Shown: positions 44,614-53,040, counted from the first letter of the stretch. The stretch is 53,108 nucleotides of DNA from Acidobacteriaceae bacterium (GCA_003151985.1 PLZC01000254.1:7459-60566), one strand, 5' to 3'. Notes: generated from the letters alone by a model not told the origin. A program made the numbers and translations.

Positions 44614-46383
44614 ATGAGTTCCTGCATTGATTCAACGCTTCTTCCTCACCAACTGCGACCGCAGACCATCGATACTGTCGCAGAAGCCCTCTCGGCGACC
44701 GAGCGCAAGTACAAGGGGCCTTCACAGAACTCGCCGGCGATAAAGAGACTCTTAAGCGCGCTGCGGACCACCTGTAAGCACCTGTCCAAAATGCTCGGGG
44801 TACCGATAGAAAGCACTCATCTTAACGATCTGGTCGAGATTGATTCACGTTTGATCGCATACATCAAGGGGCTAGACGGTGATCATCAGTCTGCGGTTCA
44901 GTATGTATGCAACAAGAACAAGCTGCTCGACCTTGCCCATGAACTCGGTGGCTGGGCTTCGAGGGCATATATGCTGCGCAAGTCGTGGTTGCCTATCCGA
45001 CTGGCCCTGAAGGGAAAAGCTCGTGGCTGCATCGGGATTATCGAATACGCTATTGCGCACGGCCGGATGCCGGGGAACCTCACCGTGGAATTCATGGAGG
45101 ACTGGAGGCGGGCCATGCTTGGGCGCGGTCGCTCGCTGTTAACCGTCTCAGTCGAGGAGTCTCATTTCCGAACCACGCTGCGGGAAGGGCTGCAGCATTT
45201 GTTCCCGGCCTTCATCCTGGCCATCAAAAGGCCGCCAGAGCTGCTCATGCGCCTGGAGGAACTTCCAGAATCCCTACGAGATGAAATCCTCGAAGTGGTT
45301 CATTGGAAGACAGTCGACGAGGATCTTGACGATCGGGATGCAGATCTCATGATTCGCCCAGTGACGGGCGAGAATCTGCTTAAATATCTGTTGCAGCTTT
45401 GCGGATACGCAATACGAGAGCTTGAACTCCGCGGAATCCTCCATCTCCGCCAGTTAATGACTGAAGAGATCGTCTGTGGATTTGTGGATCTCCTGCTTAA
45501 AGATGGCCGTTGCAGAGCGAGAAGCATAATTTCCAAGCTAAGCACCATCCACTTTCTGACCCTGACATACCCAAAATTGAAGGGCAAAGACCAGAGCTGG
45601 TTTCGCGCCAAGCTGGACACCTTGCGCAAGGAGCAAAACGGCCGCGTGCAAGCCCGCAAGCTTGATGGCAATCCCGATTACGAGTCAGTCGCCGCGATTG
45701 CGTCGAAATTGCTCGCTCTCCGCCAGGCACCTAATGAGCTTACCGAGGTTGAACTCGCGTGGCTAACCCATGATGCTCTAGTTTTCTTAACCACCCTGGC
45801 GAATCCTCATCAATCAAGAAACATTTGCAAAGCGCGCATACACTTTCGTAAGCGCCTGAACATCTTCGAAAGTGAAATTTCTTCGGAGTTACTTTCCCAA
45901 ATCAAGCTTCCTGCGTGGGCGAAAGAAGTTCGCGATAAAGATCCTCGTGCGACCTTTGTTGTTTATCACGCCGTGGAGATGGAGACCAAGGCGGGTCAAG
46001 AGATATGGGAATGCTTCCCGCAGGAAGCTCTTAGTTTGTACAAGGAATATGTTCAGCACTACCGCCCCGTGCTCCTGCGCGGCTACGATCCAAATTCCAC
46101 CAGCCTCTTCTTTGCAAGAAATCGGAAACAACTCACGCAGAAGAGCCTTCTGAATCTTGTGTCCCGCCTCAGCATTCGGTATACGGGCAAGCGCATGACG
46201 GTCAAACTGTTCCGCGACCTGGTCGGTGCGAACATGCTGGCCAGCGGGGCCACGGTGGAAGAAGTCGCAGCGCGCTTATGGCAAATCGATCCAAACACGA
46301 CAGTACGGTATTACATCGGCGGCTATAACTCCTCCGATGCAGTTGCCGCACTGGAAGATGAACTCGCTGCGCTAGCGGCGTAG
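44614..46383 (+). CDS. Divergent tyrosine recombinase, large (first of a tandem pair)
   Basis: This 589-residue protein has a strong ribosome site (GGAGG six bases before ATG), so the open frame further upstream is not used. The C-terminal part fits the tyrosine-recombinase catalytic core: HQSRNICKARI for the first Arg, KRMTVKLFRDLVGANMLASG for the second Arg (about residue 534) with Lys in place of the usual His, ARLWQIDPNTTVRYYIGGY with Gln in place of the second His and Tyr at about 566-567. The N-terminal 300 residues are helical and unlike standard core-binding domains. It is followed 92 bases later by a similar-sized recombinase. It probably cuts and joins DNA at a site in this region, perhaps as a heteromer with its neighbour. 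Confidence 0.7.
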   Translation: MSSCIDSTLLPHQLRPQTIDTVAEALSATERKYKGPSQNSPAIKRLLSALRTTCKHLSKMLGVPIESTHLNDLVEIDSRLIAYIKGLDGDHQSAVQYVCNKNKLLDLAHELGGWASRAYMLRKSWLPIRLALKGKARGCIGIIEYAIAHGRMPGNLTVEFMEDWRRAMLGRGRSLLTVSVEESHFRTTLREGLQHLFPAFILAIKRPPELLMRLEELPESLRDEILEVVHWKTVDEDLDDRDADLMIRPVTGENLLKYLLQLCGYAIRELELRGILHLRQLMTEEIVCGFVDLLLKDGRCRARSIISKLSTIHFLTLTYPKLKGKDQSWFRAKLDTLRKEQNGRVQARKLDGNPDYESVAAIASKLLALRQAPNELTEVELAWLTHDALVFLTTLANPHQSRNICKARIHFRKRLNIFESEISSELLSQIKLPAWAKEVRDKDPRATFVVYHAVEMETKAGQEIWECFPQEALSLYKEYVQHYRPVLLRGYDPNSTSLFFARNRKQLTQKSLLNLVSRLSIRYTGKRMTVKLFRDLVGANMLASGATVEEVAARLWQIDPNTTVRYYIGGYNSSDAVAALEDELAALAA

Positions 46384-46475
46384 GAGCACCCCACTTCATA
46401 GTTCAACGGCCAAGTGCCGGACTCGTAGCATACGGAACCGGTATGCGGCCACCACGCCCAAACAAAGGAGACCCT

Positions 46476-48209
46476 ATGACTGTACTGATGGAAAATGCGC
46501 ATGCGTTCGAAGAACGCACCCAACTCACCGCATGCGACGAGAGTATGCAAGCGGTCCTAACCGCGATCCGGTATGACCTATCGCTGGATCCTGCCAGGAC
46601 CGAGAAACAGAGCAAAAAGCGGATGGAGGGTTTAGCCACCGTGGTGAACCACATGGCGAAGAGTCTTGGGACGACTCCGGAGCAACTGACGGTAAGTGAG
46701 GCGGTCGAAAACGAATCAACCTTTCTTGACTACGTGGCTCAGAGCAGCCTTTCGGCCGCAAGCAAGGAGCAATTACCGGTCAACCGCAACGCGGTGTTGC
46801 GTTATGCCCGGAAGTTTGGGTTCTCGCCGACGAGTTTCAGCATCTTCGAGGAATGGGAGCCGATTTTGGCAGTGGTCGGCGCTGGAAACGGCGCCAGCGC
46901 CATTGCGAACGACGCCATCCGGCGCAAGCGTCATCCGGTCGACTTTTCTGAGGCGGATCTCAGTATATGGGCAGACGCCTCGCTGGATGCCGGGAGAAGC
47001 TATTGCTATGTAAGGCAGGCGCAATCGGCCTTCCTGACCGCAATCCGGAATGCTGGCTCACACGTACAAAGCCGCCTTCCGCAGCTTGACGTGGCCGTTC
47101 GCAAGCTTCCGGGATACAGGCTACGGATCAAGGATATGCCGGAATCGCTTCGCGCCGAAATAACCGCAATGGTCGAAGCGGCGCGAGCTCAAGCCACACT
47201 CAGTACGGTAAGCATGTCGCCAGAGACGAAACACGAAATCATTGGGCACTTCGAGGGCTTCTGTGGATATGCAGTCCGGGTACCCGGAATGAACGTAGAA
47301 GATCTTGACCCTCTATTAAACGAACCGTTCGTGAAACAATTCGCATTTTGGCTCCACAACGACCGGCAACTGAAACGGACATCAGTTGTGGGGAGTCTGA
47401 GCAGAATCTTTTCGGTGCTTAAGGTCTGTCCGGAGTTTAAAGATCGCGACTTCAGTTGGATTTATAACATATATCGCAAACTGAGGAAGGAACCGGAGAG
47501 CGCCCTCAAGGAACGAAGGAGACAACACTATATCGCGTATCAGGAGCTTGCAGCGATTCCAGGACGAATGCGTTCTGAGCGCATGGCCCTCCGGAACCCT
47601 TCTCCTATTTCTTTGGGGTTTCGAATCATGGACGAGTTGCTTCTCACCTTCCTGATCCTGGCTCAGTATCCACCCCGTTTTGTCCGGGGGGCCGTAATCG
47701 GTCGCAACATATTCAAGGGCCCCATTCCCACAAGTGGGCCGCCGTTTAAGATTCCGACGTGGGCGCAAGAGTTGCTCCGCAAGGATCCCGGCACTCGCTT
47801 CTGGCAGTTTTGCTACGAGTCCAAGGAGGGACAACTTGTTCGCGGCCTAGTTCTGCGACAGGTGATTCCCTTGCTCGAACTCTACGTCAATCATTCCCGG
47901 CCATTGTTGATTGGCGCGGGCAACGACCCGGGAACTGTCTTCATTCACAGATCGCGAGGTCCCCTTTCGAGCTTCCGGCTCGGACAGCACGTCGGCAACC
48001 TTACGCGGCGGTACACAAAGATGCGCGTGACGCCGACCGCGATCCGTAGCAGCTTCGCTTACTACTGGCGGGAGATGCACCCTGACACGGATGCAGCCTT
48101 GGCCGCCATTCAGTGGGTCCAGTATCCCACCATCAAGATGCGTTATGACGAGGAGTCCCGTCAGCAACGCCGCGCGAGGGTGAATCGCCGCAAGAACCGG
48201 TACTCCTGA
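46476..48209 (+). CDS. Divergent tyrosine recombinase, large (second of a tandem pair)
   Basis: This 577-residue protein starts at an ATG with AGGAG five bases upstream. It resembles its neighbour in size, helical N-terminal half and C-terminal layout: PPRFVRGAVIGRNIF (first Arg), MRVTPTAIRSSFAYYW (second Arg about residue 524, with Thr at the usual His position), AAIQWVQYPTIKMRYDEES (Tyr about 557). The tail is very basic (RRARVNRRKNRYS). Overall identity to the first protein looks low, so this is an old pair and not a recent duplication. Tandem large recombinases are known in Tn554-type and RIT-type elements; whether this belongs to either is uncertain. A decayed copy of its C-terminus follows. 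Confidence 0.7.
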   Translation: MTVLMENAHAFEERTQLTACDESMQAVLTAIRYDLSLDPARTEKQSKKRMEGLATVVNHMAKSLGTTPEQLTVSEAVENESTFLDYVAQSSLSAASKEQLPVNRNAVLRYARKFGFSPTSFSIFEEWEPILAVVGAGNGASAIANDAIRRKRHPVDFSEADLSIWADASLDAGRSYCYVRQAQSAFLTAIRNAGSHVQSRLPQLDVAVRKLPGYRLRIKDMPESLRAEITAMVEAARAQATLSTVSMSPETKHEIIGHFEGFCGYAVRVPGMNVEDLDPLLNEPFVKQFAFWLHNDRQLKRTSVVGSLSRIFSVLKVCPEFKDRDFSWIYNIYRKLRKEPESALKERRRQHYIAYQELAAIPGRMRSERMALRNPSPISLGFRIMDELLLTFLILAQYPPRFVRGAVIGRNIFKGPIPTSGPPFKIPTWAQELLRKDPGTRFWQFCYESKEGQLVRGLVLRQVIPLLELYVNHSRPLLIGAGNDPGTVFIHRSRGPLSSFRLGQHVGNLTRRYTKMRVTPTAIRSSFAYYWREMHPDTDAALAAIQWVQYPTIKMRYDEESRQQRRARVNRRKNRYS

Positions 48210-48261
48210 AGTTAGGCGTCAGAGCGCATTTGATCGTAACCTCACGGTCTGCGAAACACGA

Positions 48262-48320
48262 ATTCAGTGGGTCCGGTACCCAGACAATCAAGATGCGTCA
48301 CCAAGAGAACTCCCGCCGCA
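48262..48320 (+). repeat. Decayed duplicate of the second recombinase's 3' end
   Basis: ATTCAGTGGGTCC (48262-48274) is identical to 48108-48120, and the following ATCAAGATGCGT and related bases also match, with one base inserted and the codon for the putative catalytic Tyr changed to His. It is too short to code for anything and is probably a relic of a third related recombinase. Confidence 0.6.
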
Positions 48321-48488
48321 GCGATGCGCTCGGGTGAGCGACCTCAGCAATCGCGCGACGAAGGAATCGCACTCTTGCAAGTCCTTCCCCGAACCCAATG
48401 CACTCTTCGTGTCAGCTGTGCTGCGGCGGTTACCAAGTGTCACGCAGAGAACCAAAACAAATCTCCCAATCTAACTTTGAGTCCTCGA

Positions 48489-48725
48489 ATGACTTCCGAT
48501 CTCTCCGATCCTCGGGCCGAACACGATCCGTTGCTGAATGCGAAGGAAGTCGCTGCTTGGCTTGGGGTCACCGAGGACTGGGTCTGGGATCACTCAACGC
48601 GGAGAGCGCCATTCCTCCCGGCAATCTGGCTTTCTGATGGCGCCCTGCGCTTTCGCCGCAATAGGATTGCCGAATTCATTGACGACAGGGAACGCCTTTC
48701 CGCCAAACGCCGGAAGCGCCGTTAA
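48489..48725 (+). CDS. Excisionase-like DNA-binding protein (MerR-type HTH_17)
   Basis: This 78-residue protein contains the AlpA/excisionase helix-turn-helix: DPLLNAKEVAAWLGVTEDWVW, then RAPFLPAIWLSDGALRFRRNRIAEFIDDRE as a wing in a typical small HTH_17 protein, and a basic C-terminus (AKRRKRR). ATG 48489 is chosen because the frame upstream carries no motif. It lies 46 bases before the integrase, the usual xis-int order. It would bend or recruit integrase at the attachment site during excision, or act as a regulator. Confidence 0.75.
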   Translation: MTSDLSDPRAEHDPLLNAKEVAAWLGVTEDWVWDHSTRRAPFLPAIWLSDGALRFRRNRIAEFIDDRERLSAKRRKRR

Positions 48726-48771
48726 GAGCGGTAACAGGTCGGCGGTTCTCACCACCGAAACTGAGGAACTA

Positions 48772-50058
48772 ATGGGTAAAGCAACGTACGGTACGGGATC
48801 CGTAAGGCCGCGGGGAAAGAAGTGGTACGGCTATCCACCCCGCATTCGAACAAAGGACCCTGTTACAGGTAATACAATCGGGTCGCGGAAGCCGATCGTC
48901 CTCGGGGCGAAGTCGAAGATGACCAAGACCGAAGCTCGTGACGCTCTGGCACGCGAGATCGCCAAGCGGCGGGGGTGGTTCAGAGCGAACGGGCAGATGA
49001 TGAACGATGGCTCTGTCACCCTCAACTGGTTTTGCAACAATCGCTATTTCCCGCTCAAGGAGGGGGATTGGAAGGAGGAAACTGCAAAGACGAAGAAGGG
49101 TCTGATCCAGACGAACATCCTGGATGATCTAGGCGAGATCCCATTAGCGAGCTTCGATCGGTTCACGCTTCAAATGCAAATGACCAAGCTGGCAAAAACC
49201 TGCTCCAAGGACACGGTGCTTCAGATGCGTGCGTATCTGCGCGACATGTTCGCCGAGGCGATGGATCAGGATTTCCTGTTCAAGGATCCTGCGGCGCGGG
49301 TCAAGATTCCACCGCAGCTTCGTGAAAGGGACACTACGACGCTCACCTGGGATCAGCTGCGCATGGCGCTCGAAGTTCTCTTTGAGCGCGACCGCATCGT
49401 TCTTGAGCTCGACATGACCGATGCCCTGCGGCCCAGCGAACTGTTTGCGCTGCGGTGGAAGTGCTTCGATTTCGAGAACTCTCGGCTGATCATCCAGGAG
49501 ACCGTTTACAAGGGCAAGATCCGGCCATGGGGCAAGACGCGCAAGAGTCTGACGCCGGTTCATCTTCCCCCGGTGCTGGTCTCCGACCTCAATGCGTGGA
49601 AGGCAAAGTGCCCGGATTCATCTCCGGAAGCCTTCATTTTTCGCAGCGATACCGGAAGCTTCCTCGACACTGGAAATTACAGGAAGCGGGTGCTTCATCA
49701 GATTGCGGAGATTCTGAATCTTCCAAACCTGACTTTCCAGATCATCCGCCGCACGATTGCGACGCTCAGCCAGACAAAAGGATCTGTCAAGTCGACACAG
49801 GGTCTATTGCGGCATGCGCGCACGCCAACCACCACCGATGGCTACATGCAAGTCATTCCGGAATGCGTCGAGCAGATGGTTGACTCGATCCACGGCGAGC
49901 TTCGGAAGTCGAGCACGGCTGCGGCTGATACGGCTAAGATGTCCACGAATCGGCGCGCTAAAGAACGACGTCGCCGCTTGGGAAAAAACACAAATTTGGC
50001 ACCAATTGGCACCAAATTGTCTTCGGCTGGCTTGGAGGACACCGACGTAACTTGTTGA
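48772..50058 (+). CDS. int: Phage/genomic-island-type tyrosine integrase
   Basis: This 428-residue integrase begins with MGKATYGTGSVRPRGKKWYG, a short beta arm-binding domain (AP2-like), then a core-binding helical region (about residues 75-185) and a catalytic domain: TDALRPSELFALRWKCFDF for the first Arg, FQIIRRTIATLSQTKG for the second Arg, LLRHARTPTTTDGYMQ with His and the nucleophilic Tyr near residue 358. The frame is open upstream to 48538, overlapping the excisionase-like gene, so ATG 48772 is used. The stop is 17 bases before a tRNA-Ala 3' fragment; tandem repeats in its last codons look like arm-type sites. It probably integrated the element into that tRNA gene. Confidence 0.9.
   Translation: MGKATYGTGSVRPRGKKWYGYPPRIRTKDPVTGNTIGSRKPIVLGAKSKMTKTEARDALAREIAKRRGWFRANGQMMNDGSVTLNWFCNNRYFPLKEGDWKEETAKTKKGLIQTNILDDLGEIPLASFDRFTLQMQMTKLAKTCSKDTVLQMRAYLRDMFAEAMDQDFLFKDPAARVKIPPQLRERDTTTLTWDQLRMALEVLFERDRIVLELDMTDALRPSELFALRWKCFDFENSRLIIQETVYKGKIRPWGKTRKSLTPVHLPPVLVSDLNAWKAKCPDSSPEAFIFRSDTGSFLDTGNYRKRVLHQIAEILNLPNLTFQIIRRTIATLSQTKGSVKSTQGLLRHARTPTTTDGYMQVIPECVEQMVDSIHGELRKSSTAAADTAKMSTNRRAKERRRRLGKNTNLAPIGTKLSSAGLEDTDVTC
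49996..50015. repeat. Tandem arm-type repeat TTGGCACCAA x2
   Basis: TTGGCACCAA occurs twice in perfect tandem (49996-50005 and 50006-50015) inside the last codons of the integrase gene, about 60 bases before the tRNA-derived core. This spacing is usual for integrase arm sites. Confidence 0.6.
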
Positions 50059-50074
50059 TTTTGATTGGGATATT

Positions 50075-50127
50075 TGGTGGACCTGATCGGGATCGAACCG
50101 ATGACCTCTTCCATGCCATGGAAGCAG
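50075..50127 (-). tRNA. tRNA-Ala(GGC) 3' half (attachment core)
   Basis: On the minus strand the sequence has an anticodon stem-loop (CTTCC, ATGGCAT, GGAAG; anticodon GGC), variable loop, intact T-arm (ATCGG, TTCGATC, CCGAT) and an acceptor 3' strand ending ACCA. The 5' half (D-arm, first acceptor strand) is absent: the adjoining sequence at 50128 and above does not fit. It is therefore an attachment core and not a working tRNA. The CCA end faces the integrase. Confidence 0.8.
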
Positions 50128-50162
50128 TCAAACCGCAAAATATAGACGGCACAGTACTTATG

Positions 50163-50224
50163 AACCGGCACAACCGGCAGAAACGGCCCAAGGGGCGCTA
50201 TTTGCGGGCAAAATGCGGGCAAAA
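50163..50224. repeat. Tandem arm-type repeats on the far side of the tRNA-Ala core
   Basis: AACCGGCA occurs at 50163-50170 and 50172-50179. TGCGGGCAAAA occurs in perfect tandem at 50203-50213 and 50214-50224. Together with the pair at 49996 they flank the tRNA core on both sides. Confidence 0.55.
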
Positions 50225-50401
50225 CTTAAACCAAGTGGCCAAAGGGCTGATCGTGTGGAATCAGCCCAGCACTTCTCGATGATTCATTCCTAACAAGCGG
50301 ACCTATGCGTGTGAGCTGGCACCGGGCGCCAACGCTCCAAGTAGGGTTGGCGAATCGCCGCCTGCGTCGAACGGAGCGGGCGTGCCTCCGGACTCAGCGC
50401 T

Positions 50402-51859
50402 ATGTCCCCGGCTAGTAGAATTTCACCAGTGACAAATCAAGACCTGCTGACACTCGTTCGACGAGGCGAATCCGAACAGCTTGAATTCAAGCAGAGCTCC
50501 GCTCAGTTTCCCAGGGCCGGCGAGACCCTTTGCGCCTTCATGAACGGTCGGGGCGGACAAGTGCTGATCGGGGTTCGGCCAGACGGTTCGGTTAAAGGTC
50601 AAACAATCGCGGATAAGACTTTTCAGGAACTGGCGCAGGTTCTGCGCCGCTTTGATCCTCCCATTCCGGTTGAAACCGAGCGGATTCCAGTGGGCGCGAA
50701 TGGCCTTGAAGTCCTGGTTTTGAAAGCCATTTCTACGGCTGACAGCCTGCCTTGCGCATACGATGGGCGTCCGTACCAGCGTGTCGGAACGACCACCTCG
50801 GTCATGCCACAGGAAACCTACCAGAGGATTCTCCTTGAACGCACGCATTCGCGGCATCGCTGGGAGAACGAAATTGCCGAAATAACGATCGATGAACTGG
50901 ACGCCCAGGAGATTCGGCGAACGATCCAAACCGGTATCGCGGGCGGCCGGCTGGCCGCCGATACCTCCGCCGACGATCTGACGGACGTCCTGGACAGATT
51001 GGGACTCCGAGTTCGCGGAGCCCTTGTCAATGCGGCTGTTGTCGTGTTCGGTCGCGAGTTTCTGCCCCATTACCCTCAATGCCAGCTGAGGCTTGCACGA
51101 TTTCGCGGCACCGACAAGAACGAGTTCCTGGACCAACGCCAGCTTCATGGACATACCTTCGATTTGCTATCCGAGGCGATGCAGTTTCTGACCCGGCATC
51201 TACCGGTCGCGGGCCGCATTGAACCTGGGGTGTTCGAGCGTGTTGATGAGCCGCTCTTTCCTCCGATCGCGCTGCGCGAAGCATTGGTCAATGCCTTCTG
51301 TCATCGGGATTACGCTCAGGCAGGTGGGGCAGTGAGCGTGGCAATATACGATGATCGCCTTGAGATATGGAGTTCCGGGGAACTTCCGCTCGGCATGAAG
51401 GTTGAGGATCTCAAGCGGGAGCATTTGTCGCGACCGCGAAATCCGTTGATCGCGGAGGTCTTTTACCGACGAGGGCTGGTTGAGCGCTGGGGACGAGGAA
51501 CGCAGAAGATTGTTGAATTATGTCTACGGGCCGGTCATCCGGAACCGGAGTTCTTGGAGGTCGCCGGAGCAGTAGGCGTTCGGTTCCTGCCGAGCGGGTA
51601 TGTGGCTCCTCTTCGCGTTGCACATGACCTTACGGATCGGCAGCGCCGAATCCTCCAGGTTATCGCCGGCGGAAAGGAGTCCTCGTTTGCCAATATCCGC
51701 GCACAAATCAATTCATCTGTTGCCGACCGTACTTTGCGGGACGATCTGCTTCATTTGAAAAGACTTGGCATGATTGATTCTCGCGGACACGGTCGAGGAG
51801 CCGTGTGGTTTTTGGGCGCAACGCAGAAGTTTGAGGGTGAACCGAATAAGGCGGAATAA
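50402..51859 (+). CDS. AlbA_2 (Schlafen-type) domain regulator with ATPase-like and winged-helix parts
   Basis: This 485-residue protein has an N-terminal AlbA_2 domain (SEQLEFKQSSAQFPRAGETLCAFMNGRGG in parts, then QVLIGVRPDGSVKG), a middle region with the HATPase_c_4-like block ALREALVNAFCHRDYAQ and VAIYDDRLEIWSSGELP, and a C-terminal winged helix (RQRRILQVIAGGKESSFANIRAQI, RTLRDDLLHLKRLGMIDSRG). This is the common divergent-AAA-4 or 'ATP-binding protein' family, often called transcriptional regulator and frequent in genomic islands and defence islands. ATG 50402 is used; GTG 50429 is possible. Its stop codon lies within a tandem repeat. It may regulate neighbouring genes or take part in a defence response; that is inference. 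Confidence 0.82.
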   Translation: MSPASRISPVTNQDLLTLVRRGESEQLEFKQSSAQFPRAGETLCAFMNGRGGQVLIGVRPDGSVKGQTIADKTFQELAQVLRRFDPPIPVETERIPVGANGLEVLVLKAISTADSLPCAYDGRPYQRVGTTTSVMPQETYQRILLERTHSRHRWENEIAEITIDELDAQEIRRTIQTGIAGGRLAADTSADDLTDVLDRLGLRVRGALVNAAVVVFGREFLPHYPQCQLRLARFRGTDKNEFLDQRQLHGHTFDLLSEAMQFLTRHLPVAGRIEPGVFERVDEPLFPPIALREALVNAFCHRDYAQAGGAVSVAIYDDRLEIWSSGELPLGMKVEDLKREHLSRPRNPLIAEVFYRRGLVERWGRGTQKIVELCLRAGHPEPEFLEVAGAVGVRFLPSGYVAPLRVAHDLTDRQRRILQVIAGGKESSFANIRAQINSSVADRTLRDDLLHLKRLGMIDSRGHGRGAVWFLGATQKFEGEPNKAE

Positions 51860-51896
51860 GGCGGTCGAATAAGGCGGAATAAGGCGGAAAAAGGCG
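51844..51896 (+). repeat. Tandem GAATAAGGCG repeats across the stop codon
   Basis: Four exact copies of GAATAAGGCG (51844-51853, 51854-51863, 51867-51876, 51877-51886) and one variant (51887-51896) occur, with a three-base insert between copies two and three. The stop of the AlbA_2 gene is in copy two. Confidence 0.8.
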
Positions 51897-52034
51897 ATCT
51901 GAGCAATTCCGGCAATGGTCACGCACCACCATCGGGCACGGTCTGTTGCCCGCAGCACGAGGCAAGCAAGAATAGACAATCGGGCTCCTTGTCTCATTCT
52001 ATCCACGCATTGATGCACTCGTCGGCCGGATGTT

Positions 52035-52337
52035 TCACAAACACCAGCTATCGAGCGGCTCGTGCCAGGTCACGCGGTCTAGAATTCGATGCCCTTGATT
52101 CTCAATCCACTGTTCGGCCACCCAACCTGCCGGCACGAGTATCAATAGCAGCAGACTTCCGCAAACAACTGTGAGGATCATCTCTCGAAGCGATAGCCAA
52201 GATGGGGTAAATTGTGCACCACAGTGAGGACAAACTTCATTCGTCCCGGCAGCCTTCTTCTCCTGCGGGGGCACTCGATTCCGCCATCGCGATGCCATAG
52301 CGTTGATCATCGTCTTGATCGTCTTGATCGTCTTCAT
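52035..52337 (-). CDS. Small membrane protein with zinc-ribbon motif, overlapping the upstream gene
   Basis: This 100-residue protein begins with a basic segment, carries a zinc-ribbon half (CPHCG) near residue 37, then one strong transmembrane helix (MILTVVCGSLLLLILVPAGWV). ATG 52337 is preferred because GGAGGAGG lies in the preceding bases, made by the GAG codons of the acidic tail of the gene on the same strand; it thus overlaps that gene by 101 bases in another frame. Start sites at 52358 or 52298 are possible. No family is recognised. Topology suggests a cytosolic zinc-binding end and a membrane anchor. Confidence 0.5.
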   Translation of the reverse strand: MKTIKTIKTMINAMASRWRNRVPPQEKKAAGTNEVCPHCGAQFTPSWLSLREMILTVVCGSLLLLILVPAGWVAEQWIENQGHRILDRVTWHEPLDSWCL

Positions 52338-53040
52338 CGCCTTCCTCCTCCTCTTCATCGCCGGAGGTCCCGTCTCCTACGGGTGCTGCATAGGCGGCCC
52401 GCTCGCGCTTGTCCCGCCGGACATCGAGCAGTTGTTCTCCAACCGTGTGTTTTGGGGCAAAGCAGTACTGGACGTACGCCTCGAAGAGGGCCTGATTCGG
52501 AATGCCCCGCTTCAAAACATCGGAATGATGGTGCTTGTACAGGTTCATCAACGCTTCCGGCGTGATGGTGTAGGATCTCCGCTTGCCGCGGCTGGCGATG
52601 GATGCCTGGAGCCAACCCTGTTCAATCCAGAAGACGATCTCCGCTTTTCGGACCCGGAGGGCACTTGCAAGGCTTTCCACCGAAAACAGATCACACCGGA
52701 TCTCGCGCAAGCTGAGGTGATTTCTCTTCAGCATGTTGCGGATCGCCTTCGGTGTCCGATTGACCTTTCTCGCTACCTCTTCGATCGAACGCTTCACAAG
52801 CTCCTCGCGAACGATCTCAAACTCGGTCTCGGTCCATCTTCGATGGTCTTGCTGTCCTTTGATTCCGTACTGGATGATGAAGCGCCAGCACGCTTCCTTT
52901 GGCCGCCCGCTGTGGCGCTGTAGGCGGACTACAAGCTGCTCAAGTTTGGATCCAGAAAGCACTTTGGCCTGAGCAGCCATGGCCATGGCTTCTGCGCTCC
53001 ACTCTGGGGAGCGCTCCGGCAATTTTGGGAGAGTTGCCAT
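52237..53040 (-). CDS. Hypothetical DNA-binding protein with acidic repeat tail
   Basis: This 267-residue protein has two helix-turn-helix-like segments: RRWTETEFEIVREELVKRSIEEVARKVNRTPKAIRNMLKR in parts (SANT/HTH-like, about residues 65-105) and SVESLASALRVRKAEIVFWIEQG (about 115-140) followed by a wing-like RGKRRSYTITPEALMNLY, as in MerR/excisionase-type domains. The C-terminus from about 220 is a low-complexity acidic run (EEEEEGDEDDQDDQDDDQ). It is unrecognised beyond DNA binding. It may control the adjacent small membrane protein, which begins inside its coding sequence. Bases 53041-53108 upstream hold nothing that I can recognise. Confidence 0.6.
   Translation of the reverse strand: MATLPKLPERSPEWSAEAMAMAAQAKVLSGSKLEQLVVRLQRHSGRPKEACWRFIIQYGIKGQQDHRRWTETEFEIVREELVKRSIEEVARKVNRTPKAIRNMLKRNHLSLREIRCDLFSVESLASALRVRKAEIVFWIEQGWLQASIASRGKRRSYTITPEALMNLYKHHHSDVLKRGIPNQALFEAYVQYCFAPKHTVGEQLLDVRRDKRERAAYAAPVGDGTSGDEEEEEGDEDDQDDQDDDQRYGIAMAESSAPAGEEGCRDE
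52312..52338. repeat. Three tandem 9-base repeats coding for the acidic tail
   Basis: GTCTTGATC occurs twice (52312-52320 and 52321-52329) and is followed by the variant GTCTTCATC (52330-52338). On the minus strand it encodes part of the Asp/Gln tail in one frame and a Lys-Thr-Ile repeat in the overlapping frame. Confidence 0.7.

Noticed and set aside
48538-48771. N-terminal extension of the integrase frame
   Set aside because: It overlaps the excisionase-like gene almost fully, and the integrase N-terminal domain begins at ATG 48772.
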